Positions 54,657 through 62,813 of a stretch of DNA of 64,000 bases are shown piece after piece (within the stretch, counting starts at the first letter, position 1; the number at the start of each line of letters is the position of its first letter). The position numbers and the translations under genes are program-made. The notes below the pieces were generated by a model. That model ran no database searches, had not been told where the DNA came from, and worked only from the letters and a program-made list of their open reading frames with translations. Origin of the DNA: Deltaproteobacteria bacterium (GTDB taxonomy: Bacteria > Myxococcota_C > UBA6777); NCBI GenBank assembly GCA_002731275.1, contig PCBK01000019.1, forward strand, positions 28,589-92,588, in the 5' to 3' direction.

Positions 54657-56039
54657 ATGAGCGCAAAATCTCCCAAGACATCCAACGACGTTTCATTTTA
54701 TAGGCCCCCAAGGCCAAAGGGACGTTTTATCGTTGGGAACATCGTCGATTTTCGTCGCGCTCCGCTGACATTCTTGACACAACTCCACAGAGACCACGGT
54801 GACTTGGTCGAATTTACCGCCTTTCGTCGCCGATTCTATCTACTCAGCGATCCCGAACGGATGCATGAGGTGTTTATCAAAAAACAAAAACACTTCACAA
54901 AAGGTCGTGGGCTCGCTGTGACGAAAACATTGTTGGGGGAGGGGTTGCTCACGAGTGAGGGAGACTTTCATCTGCGTCAACGTCGTCTCACACAGCCTGC
55001 CTTCCACCGCCGTCGTATCTCCTCTTACGCTGACACGATGGTAGACGCCGCTGTGGAGCATATGAAGACATGGCGCGATGGACAGTCCTGTGACATCCAT
55101 GAGGAGATGGTCGCGTTGACCCTCGATATTGTCGGGCGGACGCTCTTTGGAGCGGATGTGGCAAAAGAGGCTGGCGATGTCTCGGAGGCTGTCGATCTGC
55201 TGCTGAAAGCCTGGTGGATCGTGTTGCTCGTCCCTGCACTCAACAAGCTGCGCAAGGTGCGACTCCCTATTCCTGTCCTCTCGCAGGTGCAAAACGCGAT
55301 CGACAACCTCGACGATATTATTTATCGTTTGATTCGGGAGCGTCGGGAGAGTGGAGAAGATCATGGTGACCTCTTGTCCATGCTCTTGCAAGCACAGGAC
55401 GACGAGGGCGATGGTGGCCAAATGACCGACAAACAGGTCCGTGATGAGGCGATGACCTTGTTCCTCGCAGGGCACGAGACAACGGCCAACGCGCTCTCGT
55501 GGACTTGGTATTTGTTGTCCCAACATCCCGAAGTCGAAGCCAAATTTCACGAAGAACTGGATCGCGTTCTTGGAGATCGTCCTCCCAACTTCGAAGATCT
55601 ACAAACACTCACCTACACGGAGATGATCCTGCACGAGTCCATGCGACTCTTTCCTCCCGCCTGGAATATCGGTCGTTACGCGCCTGAGGATGTCCAGATT
55701 GGTGATGGGATCATACCCAAAGACACGACGATCTTGATGAGTCCGTATGTTGTCCATCGCGATCCTCGATGGTATCCTGAACCCGAAACATTCGACCCGA
55801 TGCGTTGGACGCCCGAAAAGAAAGAGGCGCGTCCTCGCTTCGCGTACTTTCCCTTTGGTGGTGGTGTGCGTCGTTGTATTGGCGAAGGATTTGCATGGAT
55901 GGAGGGCATTTTGCTGCTCGCGACGATCGGGCAACATTGGAAGATCCGGCTCGTCAAAGAGCATCCTGTCGTGCCACAACCACTCATCACATTGCGCCCA
56001 AAACACGGTGTCGCTGTGACACTCGAACGCAGAATGTAA
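54657..56039 (+). CDS. Cytochrome P450
   Basis: A 460-residue P450 monooxygenase. The I-helix oxygen-activation motif AGHETT is near residue 271, the K-helix E-x-x-R in HESMR near 325, and the haem loop FPFGGGVRRCIGEG near 398-411 with the ligand Cys near 406. There is no membrane anchor, consistent with a soluble bacterial enzyme that needs a redox partner not encoded here. It begins 27 bases after the second permease gene with GGAGG before the ATG, so it is probably in the exporter operon. Oxidation of a compound that is then exported, or detoxification, is inferred from context. Confidence 0.93.
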   Translation: MSAKSPKTSNDVSFYRPPRPKGRFIVGNIVDFRRAPLTFLTQLHRDHGDLVEFTAFRRRFYLLSDPERMHEVFIKKQKHFTKGRGLAVTKTLLGEGLLTSEGDFHLRQRRLTQPAFHRRRISSYADTMVDAAVEHMKTWRDGQSCDIHEEMVALTLDIVGRTLFGADVAKEAGDVSEAVDLLLKAWWIVLLVPALNKLRKVRLPIPVLSQVQNAIDNLDDIIYRLIRERRESGEDHGDLLSMLLQAQDDEGDGGQMTDKQVRDEAMTLFLAGHETTANALSWTWYLLSQHPEVEAKFHEELDRVLGDRPPNFEDLQTLTYTEMILHESMRLFPPAWNIGRYAPEDVQIGDGIIPKDTTILMSPYVVHRDPRWYPEPETFDPMRWTPEKKEARPRFAYFPFGGGVRRCIGEGFAWMEGILLLATIGQHWKIRLVKEHPVVPQPLITLRPKHGVAVTLERRM

Positions 56040-56051
56040 GGAGACCAAATT

Positions 56052-56720
56052 GTGCTGACCTACGAATGTGGAAGCTGTCATACTCGACTCTTCTTGCAGG
56101 AGGAGATGTTCCAGCCCCGCTGTCCGATCTGCAGAAGCACATCCCGGCTGCAAGACGAAGCACCCCCCGCGACGTTGACGCGCTATGCCTGTGACAACTG
56201 TGAGTCCTCCTTTTTCATGGCACCTGAGACCCAGCCTAACGACTGCATCGTATGTAACGCCCATCACTTTCACAAAGTCACAGACATCAAGCCCGATCAA
56301 CTCGAAGAGCGCGACCTGTCCGAGGACGCCGTCTTGGTCTCGACGCGACCACAAACCCTCCCTGGAAAGAAGCTCCCTCCTATGAGAGAAGTCTACGCAC
56401 AACAAAACAATGACGATAAGAAAGGGACAGAGCCAGCTCCCCGTACCCTTTGGGTTGAGTGTCTGTGGGTGCTGTTGGCGGTGATCGTCGGCTACTCACT
56501 TGAAGGCTACACCGGCGCGATGGTGGGAGCGGCTGTTGGGGTCGTCTCATCCGTGTTCTTCGATGTCGTGTTGGCGCTCACAAATGACGCTCTTGTCGTC
56601 GCGTTGTTTGCGCTCTCAGCGTCGGTGTTTATCGGTTTTTCGCTTTGGGGTTATGTTGGAGGCGCGATCGGTTTTGGTGTTGGGCTTGTGACGGTCGTTG
56701 TTGGAGACAATCTTCTTTGA
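56052..56720 (+). CDS. Double zinc-ribbon membrane protein
   Basis: A 222-residue protein. Two zinc ribbons occupy the first 75 residues: CGSC..CPIC and CDNC..CIVC. A polar stretch leads to about three hydrophobic segments from residue 135 on (VECLWVLLAVIVGYSL, then Gly/Val-rich helices). I do not recognise a family. The GTG start at 56052 has AAGGAG eight bases upstream, overlapping the P450 stop region, so it is likely co-transcribed with the exporter and P450. Its last 105 bases overlap the convergent S41 peptidase gene. Confidence 0.75.
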   Translation: MLTYECGSCHTRLFLQEEMFQPRCPICRSTSRLQDEAPPATLTRYACDNCESSFFMAPETQPNDCIVCNAHHFHKVTDIKPDQLEERDLSEDAVLVSTRPQTLPGKKLPPMREVYAQQNNDDKKGTEPAPRTLWVECLWVLLAVIVGYSLEGYTGAMVGAAVGVVSSVFFDVVLALTNDALVVALFALSASVFIGFSLWGYVGGAIGFGVGLVTVVVGDNLL

Positions 56721-58145
56721 TATCAAGCTTGTGATGACTTGTATTGCGCGTCTCTTTTGTCGATCTTGTCGCGTTTTGCTGTGCAAGGGAGATGGAACCT
56801 GGATATCAGGTCGAACACCCTGTCCTTCGAGCTGGTGGCCGTTGAGTGTGATGCCTGCTGTCCCTACATAGAGGATGTAGTGCCCTGAACGAGCGAAGTA
56901 GAAGCCACCTGCTGTGTACGCTCCTTTTGTTCGTTCTCCGAGGAGAGGGCCTCTGTGTAGCAAGCGAAATCGCAGCGCGAAGCCTTCTTTCGCAGAGCGA
57001 GAACCTTTGTTTATCACGACGACGACGGGCTTTTTGAATAACGGACTGGCTTTGAGTTGCTGGCGCTGTTTTTGTAGGACCTTCCATCTAGCTTGTAAGA
57101 GTGGGCGTTGGCTGGGAGTGGATGTTTTGAGTTTCTTTTTGAGTCGTGAAAGCTCCCACTGTATCGTTTCAAGGTGGTCATTTGTTGTGTACGCGTATGT
57201 TTTTTTTCGACGTTGTCGGACTTTGACATGAACGCCTTGTTTGTAGTGGAAAAAGATCTCCTGAAATCCATAGGAGTTCCCACCGTATCCATCGCGTAGA
57301 TCGAGGATAAGCCCGTCGATATTTGGCAGATGGAAGGCGAGCAGGTCTTTGAGCAGTTGGAACGCTGGCTCATGACACATGTGCCACAAGTGTATATAGC
57401 CAATGTGTTTGTTGTCTCGCTCGATCCGCTGGATGCTGTTGACCGTCGCGAAGAGCATTGAGTTGAAAAGGGATTCGTACACTGGTTGGACTGGGATGAG
57501 GTATCGTCTGCCTTGGCGTAGGACTGTTAACTGTTGTGTTTTCCCTCGTTGGAATGAGTGTACAGGATGGAAAGGACGTCCATTTGCATATTTCAGCACG
57601 TCACCGCGGCGCAGTCCTCGTTCATCTGCGGGATAGCCTTCGTAGACAGCTCGGATGATATAGCGTCCTCGCTTGAAGGTGTATTGTGCGCCGATGTGCC
57701 AAAGCTTAGGCCGTTTGTGTGGCGTGTCATTTTGCGTTAGGTTGCGCAAAAACCAGTAGTCCATCTGTGAAGTCGTGAGAAAGCGGGTGTGAGAGATGCC
57801 TGTTTGTCGAAGAAAGAGATCCAGCCGCTGGGCAAACTGCGCGAAGTTTTTTGCGCGCTTGGCCTGTCGAAGCAGCGACGTAAAAGAGCGCTTGGTAAAG
57901 TGTCTCTTTGCAACTTTGCGATCGAAGAGCATGTGTTTGGCTTTTTGCCACACTCGACGCAAGATAAAGGGAAAGCATGAGCGCTTAATGCTTCGAAGAC
58001 ATGGGTTGGGCTGCTTTTTTGAAGGCGCTTTGTGGTGTTGGATGAGCCTCTGTGTTGTGGGTGTTGCATGTGAAGGTCGACAAAAACAGGTGAGCGCCAA
58101 CAGCAAAACGAGCGAGATAAATGGATGGGTGAGTGAGCGTGTCAT
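56616..58145 (-). CDS. S41 family (C-terminal processing-like) peptidase with PDZ domain
   Basis: A 509-residue exported protein with signal peptide ending SHA. A PDZ-like region includes AVYEGYPADERGLRRGDVLKYANGRPF. The S41 core has LDLRDGYGGNSYGF, the nucleophile in NKGSRSAKEGFA and a Lys/Thr segment GERTKGAYTAGG. An insertion rich in Arg, Lys and Gln lies between these blocks. The basic tail (DRHKPNTKTDR..PKRKTDKHRR) extends across the end of the opposite gene. AAAGG lies before the ATG at 58145. Probably periplasmic; substrate unknown. Confidence 0.85.
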   Translation of the reverse strand: MTRSLTHPFISLVLLLALTCFCRPSHATPTTQRLIQHHKAPSKKQPNPCLRSIKRSCFPFILRRVWQKAKHMLFDRKVAKRHFTKRSFTSLLRQAKRAKNFAQFAQRLDLFLRQTGISHTRFLTTSQMDYWFLRNLTQNDTPHKRPKLWHIGAQYTFKRGRYIIRAVYEGYPADERGLRRGDVLKYANGRPFHPVHSFQRGKTQQLTVLRQGRRYLIPVQPVYESLFNSMLFATVNSIQRIERDNKHIGYIHLWHMCHEPAFQLLKDLLAFHLPNIDGLILDLRDGYGGNSYGFQEIFFHYKQGVHVKVRQRRKKTYAYTTNDHLETIQWELSRLKKKLKTSTPSQRPLLQARWKVLQKQRQQLKASPLFKKPVVVVINKGSRSAKEGFALRFRLLHRGPLLGERTKGAYTAGGFYFARSGHYILYVGTAGITLNGHQLEGQGVRPDIQVPSPLHSKTRQDRQKRRAIQVITSLISKKIVSNNDRHKPNTKTDRASNITPKRKTDKHRR

Positions 58146-58348
58146 ATGTAGACCTTTCTTGCGTTGTCATCCTGTCTGTCTTTGCGAAGGCTGGTGTATC
58201 TCAAACGCATCCGTTATGTTGATCATTGCTCGCTTATGTAGGACATTATGTGGGCGAAATGGGAGTCTGGCAACATGGGACGGTGTGAAGTGACATGTGT
58301 CCCAATAAGTGGAGAGGCTTCATGTCTCATACACAAAAGGAAGATTCA

Positions 58349-58984
58349 ATGAAAGTGCTTGGTTGGTTGGTCCGCTTCTTTGGCATGATGTTTTTGATGA
58401 GCTGTTGTATGTACGCTTGTGAACCGGCTGAAACGTGCACTGATGTAATCAGTGACGGTGTACTGGAGCCGGATGGGAGCCCTTGTACGAAAGATTGTGA
58501 GTGCAACAATCAAGGCTACGAGGGGTATTGTATCAACGAGGTATGTGTCTCACTTAAAAGAGAAGTGTGTGATTCGCCTGGGCGGAAGGAGACTTGCGAT
58601 ATTCAGGATAAATTCGCGACAAAGGTCGGGACGTGTGGGAAAAGCGGTGAGCGTACTTGTAAAGATACTGGCTTGACGAGCAATGTGTGGGGCAATTGCA
58701 CATGTCCCTCATCCACAACGGAAGGGGGGAGTGAATCGATGCAAGAGTCGACTCAAGAGACCATCCCTGAGAAACCACCGGAGTTACAAAGATGCACCAA
58801 GCGATATGTTGTTGGAAACCACTGCGCGAGTGATGTCGACTGTTGTAGTGGACAGACTTGTCTTACTCTCGTCGATATACCTCCACGTAAAGTCTGTTCG
58901 TGCAAGAGTGAGTCCGACTGTCCTGAGGGGTTTAAGTGTTGTGTCAAGAACGAAAAGCTATTTTGTGCGAGAATATGTCCATGA
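58349..58984 (+). CDS. Small Cys-rich lipoprotein
   Basis: A 211-residue lipoprotein with signal peptide and probable lipobox MYAC. Residues 20-110 repeat the Cys-rich domain found at the start of the 48886-50382 protein: DGSPCTKDCECNNQGYEGYC, KETCDIQDK, then SNVWGNC. After a Ser/Glu/Thr linker a second Cys-rich domain has CASDVDCCSGQTC and CPEGFKCC, typical of small disulfide-rich modules. The ATG at 58349 has AAGGAAG five bases upstream. Function unknown. Confidence 0.78.
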   Translation: MKVLGWLVRFFGMMFLMSCCMYACEPAETCTDVISDGVLEPDGSPCTKDCECNNQGYEGYCINEVCVSLKREVCDSPGRKETCDIQDKFATKVGTCGKSGERTCKDTGLTSNVWGNCTCPSSTTEGGSESMQESTQETIPEKPPELQRCTKRYVVGNHCASDVDCCSGQTCLTLVDIPPRKVCSCKSESDCPEGFKCCVKNEKLFCARICP

Positions 58985-59029
58985 ACGAGTGGCGCAGGGG
59001 AGGGGGATTGTGGGGATGTCTTGAGCGTG

Positions 59030-59899
59030 TCAATCAGCTTCGCCCAACCAATTGAGGGTGTATTTGTTGGTGCGGTAGATCATGCCGAGGATGCGCATCT
59101 CGACGAGCAAAAAGTAGAATCCTATGAGCGAGCCCATGAATTGAAAGATGGCGTTGCTCTCACCAAAAAGTATCCCACGTCCGAGAGATTCGACGAAGAG
59201 TAGCACAAAGAAGAACAAAGAAGCGAGCAGATAGGTGCCGGGGATTTTGAGGATCGAGATGATGACTGTTGCCGGGTTGATCGCGAGAAAAGAGCGGTAG
59301 ATCGAGATCGCGATCAACGTCATGGGAAAGTACAGGGCACCAAACAACATCGCGAGGTATACACCAGCCGGACCGAGTGTTGTTGTGAAGAGCCAAGTGG
59401 GAGCGGCAAAAGAGATCAACAGCGCGGCCAAAAGTAGCAAGATCGGTTTGAGGAGAGAGTCTATGACCGTCGAAAGCTCTGGCCAATCAGGTAGCTCATC
59501 ACCTCCTTGCGCAGTATGTGCGATGATGTCCATCATATATGCGCCAAAGTAGCCTATCCAACCGAGTAACATGATCGCGATTAGGATATTGGAGGCGCTG
59601 GCCATCAAAAACGCGTACACCAAACCACCGGCGATAAGCAGCGGGAGGTTGTCCGATGCGAAGGGGAGCGTGAACGCCTCAATGAGCCACTCTTTCATCG
59701 GCTTTTCGACTTGGTGGTCGGCATCGATGGGGCGGCAAAGCTCCCCACATTCTGTACACACGACCAACATGCGGCCCATCACATCTCTCGTCTCTTTGAG
59801 GCGCTGCGCATACATATCCGAAAAGCCCTTGCCACAAGACATACATTCCCAATCCGCATAGACCGTTGGATCTCGAAAGCAGCGTTTGTTGATAGACAT
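59030..59899 (-). CDS. Zinc-ribbon membrane protein, DUF4013-like
   Basis: A 289-residue protein. The first 60 residues hold a zinc-ribbon-like pair (CMSCGKGF and CTECGELC). About six transmembrane segments follow, and the loop QGGDELPDWPEL after the second resembles DUF4013 membrane proteins. No enzymatic motif is seen. AAGGAGGAG lies seven bases before the ATG at 59899. The soluble ribbon plus membrane bundle layout resembles the protein at 56052 in general plan but not in sequence. Confidence 0.75.
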   Translation of the reverse strand: MSINKRCFRDPTVYADWECMSCGKGFSDMYAQRLKETRDVMGRMLVVCTECGELCRPIDADHQVEKPMKEWLIEAFTLPFASDNLPLLIAGGLVYAFLMASASNILIAIMLLGWIGYFGAYMMDIIAHTAQGGDELPDWPELSTVIDSLLKPILLLLAALLISFAAPTWLFTTTLGPAGVYLAMLFGALYFPMTLIAISIYRSFLAINPATVIISILKIPGTYLLASLFFFVLLFVESLGRGILFGESNAIFQFMGSLIGFYFLLVEMRILGMIYRTNKYTLNWLGEAD

Positions 59900-60122
59900 C
59901 TCGATTCTCCTCCTTGTGGGTCGGTTTGTGTTCCTTTTGTAGCAAGAACCACCTGTTGGAAACAAGCTATTCCACAAGGCAGAAATCCAGGGGTCTTTTT
60001 TTGAGGGCATTTTTTTCTTGCAAGTGCTATCTTTCTGGTTGCATCCTTTACAAGTCTCAGTGTCTCGATATCATCGTTTTTCGCGAAATGCGTCGTGTCT
60101 TTTGCGTTGATGGAGTGCCCAT

Positions 60123-60947
60123 ATGTGTGAACTCTTTGCCATGTCTGCTCGCTACCCCACAAATGTCTCACTGTCTCTTCATGAACTCTCACGTCATGGA
60201 GGAGAACTCGGCCCCCACGCTGATGGCTGGGGGATCGCGTACTACGAGGATTTTGATGTGCGGATGTTGCGAGAACCTTGCGCAGCGTCGGAGAGTCGTT
60301 TGATGTCCTTTGTGCGAGAGGAAGGGGTCCAGAGTGACTTGGTCATCGCGCACATTCGACAGGCCACTTTGGGAACCGTCCACCTCTACAACACACATCC
60401 CTTTCGCCGTGAATTGGGAGGGCGGATTCACACCTTTGCACATAACGGACACTTAGAAGGAATCCAGACGCATCCAGTGTTTGAGACTGGGCGCTATATG
60501 CCCGTTGGGACAACGGACTCGGAGTACGCTTTTTGCGTCTTGATGGGGCGTCTTGAGCGCCTCTGGTCCGTTGGGACACCTACGCCTACAGAACGCTTTG
60601 CGACGATTGAGACATTTGCGAGCGAGCTGCGTCCGCTGGGGCCGGCTAATTTTATGTACGCCGATGGAGAGTACCTCTTTGTGCATGGACACAAACGGAC
60701 GCAAAAGGATGGTGAACGCAAACCGCCAGGGCTTCATGTGCTCTGTCGAAGTTGTCGTGAGCAAGAAAATCTATCGGAGCTTGTCGGGGTACAGGTCGAA
60801 GAGATGGAGGATGCAGAAGAAGCTGCGCGCCAAGTTGTGACCCTTGTTGCAAGTGTTCCACTGAGCGATGAAGGATGGCGTCCGCTCGAAGATGGAGAGG
60901 TGTTGATGCTCCGCCACGGTGCGGTGTTCTCGACTTCTACGGGGTAG
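60123..60947 (+). CDS. Class II glutamine amidotransferase, YafJ-like
   Basis: A 274-residue amidohydrolase. After removal of Met the N-terminal Cys of MCELFAMSARYP is the nucleophile. HGGELGPHADGWGIAYY, AHIRQATLGTVHLYNTHPF and TFAHNGHLEG match the class II glutaminase fold, and TDSEYAFCVLM follows. No synthase domain is attached, as in the YafJ/EgtC-like free-standing group, so the amide acceptor is unknown. The ATG at 60123 has GGAG seven bases upstream. It ends three bases from the convergent GT-C-like gene. Confidence 0.88.
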   Translation: MCELFAMSARYPTNVSLSLHELSRHGGELGPHADGWGIAYYEDFDVRMLREPCAASESRLMSFVREEGVQSDLVIAHIRQATLGTVHLYNTHPFRRELGGRIHTFAHNGHLEGIQTHPVFETGRYMPVGTTDSEYAFCVLMGRLERLWSVGTPTPTERFATIETFASELRPLGPANFMYADGEYLFVHGHKRTQKDGERKPPGLHVLCRSCREQENLSELVGVQVEEMEDAEEAARQVVTLVASVPLSDEGWRPLEDGEVLMLRHGAVFSTSTG

Positions 60948-60950
60948 GTG

Positions 60951-62783
60951 TTATCGGGGCGAGGTGCGTTGTGAAGAGGGCGAGGTGTGTTTGTTTGGCT
61001 GTGTTGAAGGGCGCGTCTTGGTGTTGGAGGGGGGAGTCTTTCTTTTTTGCAGCGGTTGTATCGCTTTGCGGACGCCATGACATAGTTTTCCCAACCACGT
61101 GAAATTATGGCTTTGGTAAACTGCTTCTGATTTGGCGCGTTGGACTTCACGACATAGGCGCTCAAACGTTTCATTTTGATGACGACGAAGATAAGCCCAA
61201 TAACGCATGACCCTGTTGGGATTGGGATCGATACGCAATTGTTTGTATGCGTAGCGTTTGATGAGCGAGTCATTTCCAACCCCACGCTTCAAAAAGAGCA
61301 CGTGGTAGTCATCAAGCACGACAGGAACCCACTGCTTTGCGCGGTATAGGGTGGGGGCAAAGGTTTTGTGTTCGAGGATCGCGTAGGATATATCCCATTT
61401 TTTGAGGATCGGGAGAATATTGCGGCTTTTGAAGTGGCGTGTGTAATTCTCGTAAAAGAACGATTCTTTGAACAATATGTTTGTACGTCCGTCGATGAAC
61501 ACTCGATACTTTGGAGCTTTCCAGTGGAGGTAGCCACCTTCGCCAAATTCGTTGTACATCTTTCCTTTGAGTGTGTGTGTTTGCAAGAATGTCGCGATGG
61601 TTGCAGGAAAAGCTGGTTTGTCCACGACAAATTGTAGTGGACGTTCGATGCCGATCTTGTATTTTCCTTGGTAGTACTGATACCCCCAATAGGGAACGTA
61701 CAAGATAAACAAGAGCGCGAGATACACACGTCCCCGGATAAAGATCCGTTGCCGAAGGGCGAGTGGGGGGTGTTGGTGTTGTGCAAGCCAAGAGGGGATA
61801 TACAAAAGTGCAAGCAGTCCAACCATCCCGAGAAAGCGTCTGTTTTGCATTGCCATCCAGACGACAAATAAGAACAACAAGAATTGATGTCCTCTCTTCT
61901 TCCATTCGTTTCCGAAAGTGGTGATGAATGCAAGCAGAAACAAAAACGTCATGGGGGCCCACACACCAAACAGTTCCAGCCAAGTGGTTGGTTGTACTTC
62001 GTGCGTGAGCTTCATGATAGAGGCGTTTTTGGAGCCAAAGGTGAGGAGGATGAGCGTCTTCCAGAGTCCAGCGCCTGTCGGTGTGACACAAGTAGCGATG
62101 ATGGTGGCAAAGAGAAGCAGAAGGTTGGGAATCCACTCACGCTTGAGCTTTTGAAGATCCCACAAAAGAGGCCATGTGAGCGAGAGTCCGAGCCATAGGA
62201 GTGGGATAGGGAAGCTGCCGTGGGAGTTGACCCAGATGACCATCACAAGGGGAATACACCATCGCCATATGGACCACGCGTTGTCTTTGCCTTTCTCCCA
62301 CAACAGAAACAGTATTGGAAGTAGTACAAACGGCGTCACCAGTGAGCGAAGAAGTATGAGGCGTGCGCAAACTAGCCAGAGCGCGAAGACTGCCGTGACG
62401 ACAAACCATGCGGACGGAACGTGACGTTGTCTGTTGTAGAGATAGGTGAGTCCAACACAGGTGCTGGCGATGACGCCTTTGAGGGCGACAAGACCGGGGG
62501 CTCCAAAGAGAAGGTGTGTGATGTAGAAGAGGGTCGAGGAGAGCCAAGGGACGTAGGCTGTGGGTTGACCGGTATGTGTCCATGTGAAGACGTCATTGAC
62601 AGGGATGCTTCCATGTTCCCAAATGTAGCGGCCATAGCTCAAGTGCCACCAAAGATCATTGGACCAGATAGGTTGTGTACATATTACCCCAATGAGCAAA
62701 ATCAGTAGCAGTGATACATACACAAACAAGATGTTGTCTTTTTGTCTGGAGGTGTCTGTTGAAGAGGGTGGGACACTTTGCAT
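60951..62783 (-). CDS. GT-C-like polytopic membrane protein, paralog 1
   Basis: A 610-residue membrane protein with about ten transmembrane segments up to residue 395, then a soluble C-terminal domain. The first periplasmic loop reads SNDLWWHLSYGRYIWEHGSIP, with Asp and paired Trp-Trp-His typical of GT-C-like bacterial membrane proteins whose catalytic loop follows the first helix. The soluble part includes GYLHWKAPKYRVFIDGRTNILFKE and VVLDDYHVLFLKRG. A Thr/Pro/Ser/Lys tail ends it. A sugar-lipid transfer role is inferred from fold only. It is a tandem paralog of the next gene, which starts beyond the window. Confidence 0.75.
   Translation of the reverse strand: MQSVPPSSTDTSRQKDNILFVYVSLLLILLIGVICTQPIWSNDLWWHLSYGRYIWEHGSIPVNDVFTWTHTGQPTAYVPWLSSTLFYITHLLFGAPGLVALKGVIASTCVGLTYLYNRQRHVPSAWFVVTAVFALWLVCARLILLRSLVTPFVLLPILFLLWEKGKDNAWSIWRWCIPLVMVIWVNSHGSFPIPLLWLGLSLTWPLLWDLQKLKREWIPNLLLLFATIIATCVTPTGAGLWKTLILLTFGSKNASIMKLTHEVQPTTWLELFGVWAPMTFLFLLAFITTFGNEWKKRGHQFLLFLFVVWMAMQNRRFLGMVGLLALLYIPSWLAQHQHPPLALRQRIFIRGRVYLALLFILYVPYWGYQYYQGKYKIGIERPLQFVVDKPAFPATIATFLQTHTLKGKMYNEFGEGGYLHWKAPKYRVFIDGRTNILFKESFFYENYTRHFKSRNILPILKKWDISYAILEHKTFAPTLYRAKQWVPVVLDDYHVLFLKRGVGNDSLIKRYAYKQLRIDPNPNRVMRYWAYLRRHQNETFERLCREVQRAKSEAVYQSHNFTWLGKLCHGVRKAIQPLQKRKTPPSNTKTRPSTQPNKHTSPSSQRTSPR
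62011..62110. repeat. 100-base tract near-identical to 63901-64000
   Basis: The tract matches 63901-64000 at 99 of 100 positions (A at 62019, G at 63909). It lies at the same codon positions of the two tandem GT-C-like genes. Just outside it on the 3' side the genes are much more diverged. Confidence 0.95.
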
Positions 62784-62813
62784 CTTCTGTCCTGTTGTGT
62801 TGAGGTTGCGATT

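Noticed and set aside
52347..56720. Secondary-metabolite biosynthetic cluster
   Set aside because: P450 and exporter are present but no NRPS, PKS, terpene or RiPP core gene is in the window.
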